Source: Trissonchulus latispiculum (Eukaryota; Nematoda; Enoplea; Enoplida; Ironidae). From it: a stretch of 64,000 bases of DNA. The position numbers and the translations under genes are program-made. The notes below the pieces were generated by a model. The model did not search any database. It was not told the origin of the DNA and saw only the letters and a list, made by a program, of their open reading frames with translations. The DNA is taken from positions 46,762 to 110,761 of the forward strand of contig JASAND010020115.1 of the NCBI GenBank assembly GCA_030248195.1, in the 5' to 3' direction. Below are positions 11,401 through 21,760 of the stretch, piece after piece. Each line of letters begins with the position of its first letter. Positions within the stretch are counted from its first letter, which is position 1.

Positions 11401-13589
11401 ATTTCAACAAAGTTGTTCTGGGATTACATATTTTGTGTCTGTACGCTTTGCATCAGAGCTAGCTATCATAGTTCAGGGTATTTTTTAGGGATTGTTTCCC
11501 GGGGGGGGGGAGAAATTTTCGGGGAGGGGAAAGATTTTTTGCAAAAATGAGCCAAAAAAATGGTGGCGTATTTTGCATGATGAAACACAAAAAGTTCTCA
11601 AAAATCCACGATTTCAGCTAAAAATAGCCATGTTTACGAAAAATCTCCGGCGACGCCGGAAAATTTACAAAAATTTGACCATTTATGGAAAAATGTAGAC
11701 CTCATTAAGGGGGATGCCCAAAATCCCGGGGAGGAAGGCATTTTCGGGGGGGGGGCCGCCCCCTGTAAAAATACAATGTACCCTGATAGTTTAACCTTCA
11801 ACTTCGAATGGTTGGAAATTGTCCTGGTACAAGTAGGTTACATATGTTGCTGTCTGAAGGTATGTAGCTGAGCTGCTAGAGATGCGAAACTCGGCGATTC
11901 GATTCCCATCGCGTCCCGGTCCCCCACTATTTACTACGTCAGTTCTTTCAATCCTGATTTCAACCTTTCACACTTTCCTATAATATTGATTATGATTTTT
12001 TCTTGATTTCAGTTCTCGTTCTCCATCGCCACGCGGTGGTGGTGCGGGGGCTGCTGGAGGGAAACGGCGCGGCGGCGGACGCGGCAACAGATCTCGCAGT
12101 CCTAGACGGTACGATTGACTTTCTTATAGCAAAAACACACCTTTCTGGCTTATCCCTTGGCAGTTTTCTGTATGGGGGGGGGGGGGGGGCTCACCCAAAA
12201 TGAGGGGGGGGGTATATTTTTAGAAAATGTTTTCTATTTTTTTGTGTACAAACTGCTAGAAATCGCTAAAAATGGCTAATTTTAGGTGTTTTTAAGCTGA
12301 AATAGCGAAAATTTAGTCACTAAATCCGGCGAAGCCGTAAAGTTTTTGAAAATTTAGAAAATTTAGGGTAAAAATAGTAAAATTTGGCAATTTTTTTGGT
12401 TATGGGGGAGGTCTTAATTTATGGGTGTGGGTCGCCGAATGGGGGACCCCCACACCCCCCCCCACTAAGGGTTAAGCCAGCCTTTATCATTGATGGTTCT
12501 TCCACATTGCAGAAGTGTGTGTAGGTCCACCCGTCGTTCTTTCTCTGTTTGTGTGGTCTATGATGTATGTCAAATACAACAAGCATATGTATGATGTAGT
12601 CCGTGTGAACAATACTTTTGTTGTGCAACACTGACTTAATGAGTTAACCATTTTTCATGGCTGAGACTGCCTTGCTGTGCTTGGAACTTGTAAATTTGTT
12701 TGTTTCAGTTTAGTTGTGTGGCCATTGGTTTACTGAGTCGTACAGATATTTTTCCTTTGGTGGCAATTAATTTTTGTTCTTTTTTTAGCAGCCGTAGTCG
12801 CTCCGATTCCAGAAACCGCAGCTTTTCTCGCTCCCGGTAGGTTTTTTGTTCATTTTTAGACTTTTTTAACCTTATTTTTTCCTCGTTGTAGAGTTTCTGA
12901 CTTTTACACACCTAACACCAGACATGTGCAGGGGGGGGGAGATTCCGGGGAGGGTGAGCCGGCGGCAGCAGGCCGCCGGAGAACTGGATTTTTTCGGTTT
13001 TTTGACCAAAAAACTGGAAAAATCCGGATTCTGGGGGGGGTGAGGGACCCCTCTGGGGGGTGAGCTCCAGGTCTGTGGGGGGGGGGTGAAACCCCTCCCC
13101 AAGCACATGTATGCCTAACACCACCGCCAAAGGTACAAAAAGGTGGTGAAGATATAGCTATGGGAGAATTGCTTTGTCATGGTTTGGTTACCTGCCGGTG
13201 CTCATTCCCGGCCCTACCCGTCCGGATAACGCAGACAGCCCACCCAGAGGCTTTGAAATTCGAAAACTATTTGGAGATTGTGTCCGTCCACTCGCCGTTG
13301 TCGACGAAACGGGGGGATACTTTTATAGCTATCCCACTACAGTGCTGCTCAGGCTCACTCTGTTTCGTACAAAGGAGGTCTTTGCCTTAGTGGCTGTAGG
13401 CTGCAGACAGGCGTTTTTCATTATTTCTTTGTACGTCCTTGTATCATTTCGTAGATCCGTCTTCTAGCCTGCGTTTACCTCATGTTCTTGACACAGTGTG
13501 ATAAACTAGTGTACAATATAATATATGCTTAAGGTGTGATATTGATGACGTTTGTTTTTTTCAGAAGCCGCAGTTCTGGAGATAAGTAA
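5427..13589 (+). CDS. SR splicing factor: RRM, CCHC knuckle, RS tail (seven exons)
   Basis: Exons are 5427-5553, 6586-6638, 10711-10809, 11265-11353, 12013-12108, 12789-12836 and 13565-13589. All introns start GT and end AG and the phases agree throughout, giving 178 residues and a TAA stop. One RRM spans about residues 9-85, with RNP2-like IFIGRL (10-15) and RNP1-like AYAFVDF (47-53). A zinc knuckle follows with C97, C100, H105 and C110 in the CX2CX4HX4C pattern. The rest is a glycine- and arginine-rich stretch, then RS dipeptides ending RSSGDK. This order is that of SRSF7/9G8 and plant RSZ proteins; the RRM itself also recalls SRSF4/5/6. The family binds pre-mRNA in the nucleus and promotes exon recognition; the RS tail is a phosphorylation and interaction surface. 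The tail is short compared with vertebrate SRSF7. The ATG is chosen because the RRM begins at residue 9. A 5' non-coding exon upstream of the hAT insertion is possible. Confidence 0.9.
6130..6490 (+). mobile_element. tRNA-derived SINE in intron 1 of the SR gene
   Basis: A pol III B-box-like GGTTCGAACCCC lies at about 6168-6179 after a degenerate tRNA-like head. It is followed by a CCTTGAGCAAGG-type segment, common in animal tRNA SINEs, and the unit ends with short CTTTACC repeats near 6472-6486. TAAAACATG occurs just before the head (6121-6129) and about 35 bp after the tail (6526-6534). It may be the target duplication if the tail includes that extra stretch. Open frames here are fortuitous. 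Confidence 0.65.
8097..8471 (-). pseudogene. Truncated GIY-YIG-type retroelement C-terminus, left arm
   Basis: This 124-codon frame contains RWISQLCTDYPLNLNW, which resembles the W-I-x-x-L-x-T-x-x-P-x-x-L-N motif seen near the C-terminal GIY-YIG endonuclease region of Penelope-like reverse transcriptases. Nothing recognisable as reverse transcriptase is present, so it is a 5'-truncated remnant. The C-terminal part is proline- and arginine-rich. The frame at 8767-9141 is its mirror image; the two differ at one residue (E versus G near residue 18). Confidence 0.45.
8767..9141 (+). pseudogene. Truncated GIY-YIG-type retroelement C-terminus, right arm
   Basis: Inverted duplicate of the frame at 8097-8471, with the same motif and length and one residue changed. 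The two arms are almost identical at nucleotide level, so they either arose in one insertion event or have been homogenised. No upstream coding region is attached. Confidence 0.45.
11477..11785. repeat. G-rich inverted-repeat element in intron 4 of the SR gene
   Basis: Left and right ends share GTATTTTT followed by a G run in inverted orientation. The interior has the CCGGCGACGCCGG hairpin also seen, slightly changed, near 12325, 44655 and 51250. No clean target duplication was found, so the borders are approximate. Confidence 0.4.
12145..12480. mobile_element. Non-autonomous element with CTGGCTTA ends and 5-bp duplication
   Basis: Terminal repeats CTGGCTTATCCCTTGG and CTAAGGGTTAAGCCAG bound 336 bp, with CCTTT directly repeated at 12140-12144 and 12481-12485. 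Long G or C runs lie just inside each end and a CCGGCGAAGCCG hairpin is in the middle. A reverse-oriented relative is recognisable at about 51230-51480, and 53181-53353 has similar ends. It lies in intron 5 of the SR gene. Confidence 0.6.
13150..13450. other. GC-richer island in intron 6 of the SR gene, unidentified
   Basis: About 300 bp of more balanced composition than its surroundings, open in two forward frames (97 and 76 codons). It has no convincing acceptor and donor pair in frame with the SR gene and no domain I recognise. It could be a short retroposon or an alternative exon. Confidence 0.3.
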
Positions 13590-15082
13590 AGCGAATGTGG
13601 AGGGCGGCATCAAAAATTGGTGGTTGGCCTTGGTGCCAGAAAAGGCAGACCATAGCCTAGAGACTATCACAAAACATTGTGGTTTTGTCCAACTCTTTTA
13701 CACACGTTTACTATGTATGTATGAATTGTTGTGTTTAAGTATATATGTAATGTTTTATAATTGTTCCCGTTCTTGTTATCGTTGTAATACGTACGTACCT
13801 ATGCGCTATTATGTCTTGTTTATAGTATTACGTATTTGAGGTATATAGTTGGTGTCCGATGAAAAATACAGTTCCAACACATTGTAGTTACCTCATTCGT
13901 TTTTGGTAGTTGGTCTTTTTCGCTTGAGCGAATGAGCGTACGTTTTCTCATTTCTGATGTGACTGACAAAGGCTTTTTTACGGTTTTGGTCGGGAGCTTT
14001 TTTGTTTTTAAAGATTGAGATGTTGTTTTCTAGTTGTCAAAAGTTGAACTCCGCGATTGCTTAAATCATGATTTGCAAGAATAGGATCAGTGCAAGATCT
14101 AGCGAAAGATATTTAATACATGTTGAGTATAAAACGTAGTTCTTGTATGCTTTGTCTTTGTTGTATCTGTTGTCTGTTTTTGTGAGTAAAACAGCTGTGT
14201 TGAATTAAGGCACTAAAATTAGTGGTATCTGTTAGAATAGTTAGCCCAGCATCTCTGTGATTGGATTTGAACCTTGAATTGAGAGGCTGACTGAATTAGT
14301 GGTCAGCGAATGAACGCACCTAACTTGTTTTTGTAGCATAACGGAATGAATGCATTCATCTTTGTTCCCTGTAGAAACCAACCCCAGTTTTAGCGAGTAG
14401 CATCCAAAAACACCATGCGAGCAATAGACTAATACTCCCCTTAGTAACATGTCTAAACTCTCTTTTCTGAAGTATACACATTTTGAAAGAAAATCATATA
14501 CTACTCCAGTTGCAGACACCCATTTCTAGCTGTCCTTCCTTTAAAACATTGGTTCCATGTTTTCGGCTGACTGTTTTTGAGGGGAATGTAGTGTCATGAA
14601 GCAGCGCGTTCGGAGTTATCAATCCGTCTGAGTGATTTCTGTTAGGTCTGGTGTCGGATAGCGTGTTTGCCTGGAACTTAAACGGACCGTTCAACCCTAA
14701 CTAAATGGGTCGGTACGTATGATGGACCCTTGCAACACGCAAAGGGATTAGCCGTGGACTGCTCCTAGGATCTTAACTTCGATTTTCGATCAGATGAACG
14801 TTGGAATGTGTTAGCAAAAATCGGCCCGGCCTGCTGCTCCAAAAACCGGGCCCGAACCGGAGGTCAACTTCAAGAATCAAAATATATATCTTTCCTCTGT
14901 TTGAAAGTTTAGAAACTAAGATAACTGATATATTATACCTTAGCACATATAACTGATACATAGTCTTCACTGTTTAGTATGAATTTCGTTCATTCTATAT
15001 TTCTTGTCGATCTCCAGCAAAATTTTTCAAATTATGCAAGTTATAATTTTTAAGTTTTCCAATGGGAACCAAATGTTTTGTC
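13590..15082. other. 3' UTR of the SR gene and intergenic DNA
   Basis: The first few hundred bases after the TAA probably form the 3' UTR; I saw no clear AATAAA signal there. Beyond about 13900 nothing gene-like is visible. Confidence 0.5.
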
Positions 15083-15086
15083 TTAA

Positions 15087-16092
15087 GGTGCTGGTATCCT
15101 TTTGTGCAGTGCTTTTGTGGTGATTTTTCGAGACGCTATAACTTTCGCAATTTTGGGAGTTGGAAAGAGTTTTATACATCGCTTTAAAGCTTAATCTGGA
15201 CATTCACAAGAGCTTACGAAACCAGCAATATTACCAAAAGATTAGCAGAAATTTTCTGACATGCTGACACCTGACAGACTGCATATAGACCAAAAATTTT
15301 TGAACATCGATTTCTCAAAACTGTACAATCGGCCAAAATTTCTTCTTGTGCCATGATATGAAGGACATGTGGCCGAGGGACATTTTTTGGATTTGGCTCA
15401 ACAAGTCTCATTACTCAAGAAAATCCGGCAAATGTGCGATGACACGAAATTTCGCAACTTTGTATTCAGTTTTCTCGCAACTGGAAATGTTTTAGCTGAA
15501 ACCGAGAAAAAGGTCCCTCCGTAATAGTACGAATTTTCACCCAGCCCAAAATCACGCAAATCCATTGGGTAGTTTTTGAGAAATCGATGTTTAAAACAAA
15601 GTAATCGCAGTTTTGCAAAAAAAAATGGTTTTTGGGCCAAATCTCTAGCTCAAAGCAACGAAGTCCAGCTAATAGGCATTGATAAAATGGGCAATTAAAC
15701 CACGTATCAACTGAGTATAAATAAACGAAAATTGTCCGTACAATTTGGCAGCAATTTTGAAAAAACTTATTTCCTCGAAAATGGCCGTTTTTTGACCCCA
15801 AAATCGTTTTTGGCTTATACTGACTTAACCACTAGAGATAGCTCAATGCTTGTAAAAGCAAAAATGTTTGTTTTTGTACCCTCTTTCCATCCATAACAAT
15901 CAATCTGATATATCGACTATCTGCTGAGAGTATAATGCCAAAAACCGAAAATTTCTTATCTTTTCACCTAAAAATCTGGGACTGGTCCCAGAATGTTAAA
16001 GAGCACCAAAATAGCTTATTTGGAAAGTTTCATCCAGTTTCTAAAGAATTGAAGCCTATAGGGTCAAATTTACACAAAAGGAAACCATCACC
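15087..16092. mobile_element. TTAA-type MITE, copy 1
   Basis: About 1.0 kb with inverted ends GGTGCTGGTATCCTTTTGTG and CACAAAAGGAAACCATCACC. It is flanked by TTAA on the left (15083-15086) and a mutated TTAC on the right, which suggests TTAA targeting as in piggyBac-type elements. It matches copies at 28594, 38968 and 60880 over its length. Open frames on either strand are broken differently in each copy, so they are not genes. Confidence 0.75.
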
Positions 16093-16140
16093 TTACGTCT
16101 TAAATTTCGCTAAAAAGTTGCACATGGGTTTTCAGGGTCG

Positions 16141-16269
16141 CTGAACACGAATCTAGAATAATATATATTTTTGATCCAACTTTTCGTTAGCTGTACACGT
16201 TAAGCTTAACACTAACATGATTATAGCTGGAAAATTTTATCGAAAAGCGCTTTTTAGATTCGTGTTCAG
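16141..16269. mobile_element. Small 129-bp inverted-repeat element
   Basis: CTGAACACGAATCTA at the left and TAGATTCGTGTTCAG at the right are perfect inverted repeats enclosing AT-rich DNA. No target duplication is visible, so the superfamily is open. Confidence 0.55.
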
Positions 16270-16920
16270 CTATGATGTATCTTAAAATTCCTTATATATA
16301 CACACGTAAAATTGAACACAAAACATTTTTGGTTCCCTTTGCTCATGCTTTGAAAACCCTCATTCATCAGTCAGAATTTCATATATAAGGCGGAAATTCA
16401 TTAGTCAAAATCTAAATTTTAAAATATATAAATTGAACTTTCTTTTGCCAGAAATTAATTAGAATTTCGTAAGTCAGAATTTTATTTTCCTGATATCTTT
16501 AAAATTGGAATCTTTGGTTGCGTTGGTTTCACAATCTTTGTAGGGCCCTTCAGAGTGGAGTAGAATTAAAATTAGCTCTTTTAATTCGTTTTACTCCAGT
16601 TAAGGCTGACTTTACCTCCTGAAACTCTCATGAGAAGGATCGAGTTAAACTTAAAGCGATTTACTATTCAACTCTTTCGCGAGATTCTCGTCCCTTCCGC
16701 GCATACTTTACAAACTGTTGAGGTTGAAAATGAGCGTGGTTTTGTCAGCAGGTTTTGTCAGATACCTTTTTCACAGCCCACTTTTGCTATGCCCTGGAGA
16801 GAGCTTTCAAAAATAGTTTCTTTCTGCCGTTTTTCATCTAGAGTCTTCAAGCTGATGAGAAAGCTTGACGAAAACTGTACCATATTTGAGTATTTAATTA
16901 CTGAATTTGGGGCTCTCTGG

Positions 16921-17894
16921 TAGTGTTGGGATTGGCCGAAATTTTTCCTGGTTGGCTTGGCTTGGCTTGGCCGGAGTTTGAAGTTGGCCAGCCAATTGGC
17001 CGTTGGCCGATGGCCGGCCATTGGCCGTGGGCCGGCCCAAGGCCAATGGCCAACGGCCCATTGGCTGGCCGTTGGCCGTGGGCCGATGGCCGGCCATTGG
17101 CCTTTGGCCGGCCAACGGCCAACAGCCAACGGCCAACTGGCTGGCCGTTGGCCGCCGGTTGGCCGTTGGCTGTTGCTTGGCTGTAAGCAATTAGCCATTC
17201 TTTAGCGACTGGAATTTACTATTTTTATTCGTCTACTGTGCTTAATATGGTGTCAACTTAATTGAACTTTATTAAAAATAGTTTTCCAAACGTTTAGCTC
17301 CAATCCGCGATAATTCTGTGTTCGTTTTGCAAGAGGACTGCAATGAATTGATAATTGATGAGAAGTTGACGTTGACCGCTATACAAATTTAAAAACTAAG
17401 TTGTTAGCACTTATCATTAAAGTTTGCATGCAATTAGCAAATGTATTGAAAAACAACGCTATCTACGATAAAATAGTACAAGCATATCGAAAACTTAGAG
17501 CTAAGTGTCAATACGGTATGCATGTAAACTGAAAATCTGTAGTAATGTTTCTAATGTAACGTTTATAATGCAACATGTGCACAATATTATGTAGCAAATT
17601 AAAATTTTAACACAGTTGACGCACAAAATCAGTAAATTTGAGCTTGGCCAACACTCGGCCATTGGCCGGCCAACGGCCAACGGCCAGTCAGTTGGCCGAT
17701 GGCCGTTGGCCGTTGGCCGGCCAACGGCCATTGGCCGGCCATCGGCCAACGGCCAGCCAATTGGCCGTCGGCCATTGGCCGTTGGCCGGCCAAGCCAACT
17801 GGCTGAGATTTTGTCGGCCAACGGCCAATGGCTTGGCCGGCCAATGGCCGGCCATTGGCCAGCCATTGGCCGCACCGGCCAACACACAACACTA
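16921..17894. mobile_element. hAT-like element with GGCCAAT arrays
   Basis: Ends TAGTGTTGGGATTGGCCG and CGGCCAACACACAACACTA are imperfect inverted repeats. The flanks TCTCTGG and CCTCTGG are a nearly perfect duplication. Positions 16923-17190 and 17640-17880 are dense arrays of GGCCAAT/GGCCGTT/GGCCGAT words, so the element is almost self-complementary. Many overlapping open frames on both strands are by-products of the arrays. Between them lies about 430 bp of AT-rich DNA without genes. Confidence 0.7.
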
Positions 17895-18020
17895 CCTCTG
17901 GGGCCGATGTTATAAAAAGAGTTGAAGTTTTGGGTTCAACTCTGAATATTTGAGGTTGGCTCACGCTCGATGGTCACTCAGTGTTATCAAACGTTTTGGA
18001 GTTGGGTTACTTTAGCTTAA

Positions 18021-19232
18021 GGGGGGGGGCGAATAAACTTTTGCCCCAACTTTGTCCGATTGGCCTACTTTTTGGCGAAGTTATAGAGCATGGGTGTGGT
18101 CAAAAAATACTTGGTCGTTGGTTCTTAGCTGCCTTCCAGTCATGTGCAGTCGTCGCGTTTATGTGCCCGACCCCCCTTTTTCGCAACTACCAACATAATT
18201 AATTAAAAATCTCTGCTGGCCGCAAGACCCTAGCTCCAAGTTTGTGATTTGGCACATGTGCCCCTATCCGTAGAAAAATACTAGATGTCTGTATCTCATC
18301 TGCATCTGAGGGAACTACTGTTCAAAGTTGAAGTTTCTGCAAAATATTGAAAATTTTTGGCTAACGAAAGGAATATTTTATTACTGGTGCGAGCAATAAG
18401 GCTGTAATTTGGCAAATACAGAGGCCATATAGGAGTACTCATTTGTGCCAAATGGCAAGAAATTCTGCCGGGTGAAAAATTTTTTATGACAACTTTAATC
18501 TTCAAAAATTGACAAAATCGCCTTTTGTGGGCAATAGTACCCCAGAAATCGAAAAAATCAAATTTTTTGAAATTAAAATTTTTTGACATATTTGAACTCA
18601 GCGTGGTTGAAAACACACCCACAAACGATTTCAGCTCGATTAGTGAAGGTTTGCGACTTCTATGGCTGCAGAAAGCCTTCACACAGGATCCGACAGACTG
18701 AAAATGGCGATTTTGGCAATTTTTGAAGATTATAGTTGACATAAAAAATTTTTCACGCGGCAGAATTTCTTGCCATTTGGCACAAATGAGTACTGCTATA
18801 GAGCCTCTGTATATGCCAAATTACAGCCTTATTGCTCGCACCAGTAATAAAATATTCCTTTCGTTAGCCAAAAATTTTCAAAATTTTGCCGAAACTTCAA
18901 CTTTGAACAGTAATTACCTGATATGCAGATAATATACAGACGTCTAGTATTTTTCCGCATATAGGGTCACATGTGCCAAATTATATTGGCCAATGACAAG
19001 CTTGGAGCTAGGGTCTTGCAGCCAGCAGAAATTTTTAATTAATTGTGTTGGTAGTTGCGAAAAGGGGGGGGGGGGGGTCGGGCACATAAACGCGACGCCT
19101 GCACATGACTGGAAGGCAGCTAAGAACCAACGACCAAGTATTTTTTTGACCACGCCCATGCTCTTTAACTTCGCTGAAAAGAAGGCCAATCGGACAAATT
19201 CGGGGCACCCCCATTTTAGTCGCCCCCCCCCC
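18021..19232. mobile_element. 1.2 kb foldback element with poly-G ends
   Basis: Two arms of roughly 510 bp (18021-18532 and about 18706-19232) are reverse complements with moderate divergence, around a loop of about 170 bp. Both ends start with a run of nine or more G followed by CGA. TAA flanks each side, consistent with a 3-bp TWA-type duplication as in PIF/Harbinger elements, though low complexity weakens that. No transposase. Confidence 0.65.
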
Positions 19233-19585
19233 TAAGGTGATGGTATCGTTTACCGTATTTTAAAGGCTAACTTTATAGCAAATAATTCCAATGACCTGAA
19301 ATATCACTTAATGACCTTACTAGTGTTCCCAATCATGCTGATAAAACATTTAATCGTGTATGAAAAAATTTTTATTTTGACCAAGATTCCATATTTGACG
19401 AAAAATGGTGATAACGAATTTTCCAAGTTTTTAGTAGTTTTCCAATTTTTTTACCATTACGAATATAAGTGGACACAATCCAGATTAAAAACTGAAAAGA
19501 TTTAAAAAAATCAAAATTTTTAGATTTTTTAAGCTCGAACCAGACTACTTTCGGTGAGCGAGCGGACTGCGTGCAGCTGTGTATC

Positions 19586-20520
19586 TGTGACAGAGCTAGT
19601 CTTGCAGTGATTTAAATTAAACTTGAAAATTGAAAATAAATTAGAAACCTGCAAACTTAGGTAAAAAAAGAAATTATACTTAGGTACAACAATACGGAGT
19701 GCATAGCAAACAATACCTAACTAGTAATTAAGATGAAAACTGAACTTAGCTAACTAGCTCTTAACTTCATGAGCAGAGCTACATTAGGTAATCAAATTAG
19801 GTAATTAGGTACCAAACTAAATTATTATAGGACATACGGTAGAGACTTTAATAATTGTCACGTAACTAATAAATGTATATGTTCCTTGTATTCTTGTGTT
19901 GTGCTAATGTATTAATTATTATTGTCCATGCTTGTGATGTCTCGTAGTTGTTCTGTGGCTATCGTAATTCAAAGAGAAGTGTTTGTAAGGCTAAGCAAAA
20001 TTGGGCTTCCAACTTAGGTTTTCTGGAAAGACTTGGTCTCCTTAGTTTTGACAAAGATAGATTTTAAGCTGGAATTGGAAATTGGCTTTGTCCTTGTTGC
20101 TTACGTCAATCTGGCAAGAACAAGGAATATTCTAGAAGTTTCTTAGTCCAAAAAGCTAGCAACAAGCGAGAATATTTTGTTGGAAAAGCTAAGAGCTGGA
20201 AACTTGTAATACCTATGGGAAATTTAGAGAGAAACTTTAGACTATTCTTGGAATTGGAAGCAAATTGAAGGTATTACGTAATCGCAATTGTCTTACGGTA
20301 CTTCGGCTTGGAATAGTTTGCTTTTGTGGTATTCATGGGGTCTTGGTATTTGTGCTGGTGGAGTCAAGTGGTGTCCAATAAACTGTGTGCCTGCTATATT
20401 GTCAAAGTAAAAGATCGTGAAGTGTACCTATTGGCTAAGCTAAGACTCCGATAAGATTCGTGAAGATCCACTGCGCTTTAACTCTGCCTCCGCTGGTCGT
20501 CTACCCCACGGCCCGCGACA
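19586..20520 (+). repeat. Outer LTR of the left retroelement copy
   Basis: It starts TGTGACAGAGCTAGTC and ends GCGACA (TG...CA ends). It is followed two bases later by a primer binding site. An AATAAA polyadenylation motif lies at about 20378 in its last third. The right copy has the matching repeat at 38013-38960. The U3-like half differs strongly between copies while the 3' third is about 90-95% identical by eye. No second LTR in direct orientation was found. Confidence 0.75.
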
Positions 20521-20522
20521 TT

Positions 20523-20534
20523 TGGTAGCAGAGC
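20523..20534 (+). promoter_or_regulatory. Primer binding site for initiator-Met tRNA, left copy
   Basis: TGGTAGCAGAGC begins two bases after the LTR and is complementary to the 3' end of animal initiator methionine tRNA. It is also the 5' side of a hairpin whose 3' side is TTCTGCTTACCA (20552-20563). The same arrangement is in the right copy. Confidence 0.75.
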
Positions 20535-21200
20535 GTGGTTTGTCCGACACGCTTCTGCTTACCAGAAAAATTTGTGATTTACTGGAATTGCTGTGACATT
20601 TTTACAAGCGTGGTTTGTCCGACACGCTTCTGCTTACCAGAACACTGTGCACTTCAATTGAAATTACTGTGACCTTATAAGAGCGTGATTTGTCCGACAC
20701 GCTATTGCCTAGCAGAACCCTTCTGCATTGGAATTATTGGAATCAATGAGCTGTGACATTTCCGCGCAACGTCTGCGCAACCAATTCTAAATTTTATTAG
20801 TGTCGTGGATCCCTTGCCGCGCCCTGTCAGCACAATTAGCTCTCAACTCTGTACTTTGGATCATTATACAGCCTCTTCCTTTCGAACTTTGAACTTTGCT
20901 TAACCTTACCTTACGAACTACGTACCGCGCATTTCCGGCGCCCGAACGACTTTTCGAACTTTTGATATCTGACTAGGTTCTTGCCGCGCAACGCTAGCGC
21001 AAACCGAACCTAGACTTCCAGCAACAAACATTATATCGATTATTGACTCTATTGGGGTTTTGCCGCGCAGCGTTCAGCGCACTTGAACCCTTGAACTTTG
21101 ATAACTCTTGTGACATTTACTATTACTATTGGCTTGCCGCGCAACGTTAGCGCAATTGCCAATTGAACTTTTGCCGCGCACCGCCTGCGCCCGATACGAA
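20530..21200 (+). promoter_or_regulatory. Hairpin-rich leader of the left retroelement
   Basis: Three copies of a stem-loop with stem AGCGTG/CACGCT and loop TTTGTCCGA-like lie near 20532-20553, 20607-20630 and 20682-20703. Further on, about seven copies of a CCGCGCA...TGCGC or AGCGC hairpin word occur, near 20762, 20812, 20925, 20982, 21060, 21134 and 21172. Repeated stem-loops between the primer binding site and Gag are where retroelements keep packaging and dimerisation signals; that role is inferred. Confidence 0.55.
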
Positions 21201-21215
21201 CTTTCTGATTAGTAA

Positions 21216-21602
21216 TTGCCTACTTTAGTCGCTGTGGCGCGACCAACGGCATCATTTACTTGGCCTTGGAATTTGCCTTTACCTAACGCTGAATCAACTC
21301 CTCTGATCCTTCGCAATCCTATATTACCTCCGACAGTCTATCCTACCCCGCTCGGTCCTGCTGTTGTGGTTCCTCCGACTGTAGTATCAACCGTTATCAC
21401 TTCCACTTCAACCGATTCGATTACCGCCTTGCAGGTCTTTACCCGATCCGAAGTCTCATATCCAATCCATCGTCCAGTTCTGCCTAGACCGTCAGCTCCA
21501 GTCACCCACTGCCATCACTGTGAGAGATTACTCCGCTTATTCCGCGAAGTACCGCGTCGCCGTCGACCTCGAGTGGAACCCACCGCTGAAACCTCAGTCT
21601 GA
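21216..21602 (+). CDS. Proline-rich open frame upstream of Gag, no AUG
   Basis: This frame of 128 codons has no ATG; it begins at a TTG just after an in-frame TAA, so translation would need a non-AUG start. It is proline- and threonine-rich and ends with a small Cys/His group (HCHHC) followed by RRRRPR. The right copy keeps the frame at 135 codons with an insertion of exactly 21 bp and about 11 residue changes. Function unknown. Confidence 0.35.
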   Translation: MPTLVAVARPTASFTWPWNLPLPNAESTPLILRNPILPPTVYPTPLGPAVVVPPTVVSTVITSTSTDSITALQVFTRSEVSYPIHRPVLPRPSAPVTHCHHCERLLRLFREVPRRRRPRVEPTAETSV

Positions 21603-21760
21603 AGGTTGGTAATATTGTGTAACAATATATTGTGTACTTAGAATTTCTGAGTTTGTTTTAATTGATGTTGATGGTAGTTAAATAACTCTGCATCTAGAAC
21701 AAATTCGCCGTTATCGTTAGCTCGTAACGGTATAATCTGAACATATAACGTGATCTCAGT

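Noticed and set aside
11860..11930. tRNA-like sequence with CGATTCGATTCCC
   Set aside because: The distance between A-box-like and B-box-like parts is too short and no cloverleaf forms.
15398..15801. 80- and 111-codon frames, also at 39351 and 61173
   Set aside because: They lie in the TTAA-type MITE, begin and end at different places in each copy, and show no protein-level conservation.
16923..17205. Overlapping open frames rich in WPLAVG-like repeats on both strands (also 17501-17964)
   Set aside because: They are translations of GGCCAAT-type DNA arrays inside a transposon and are open in several frames at once.
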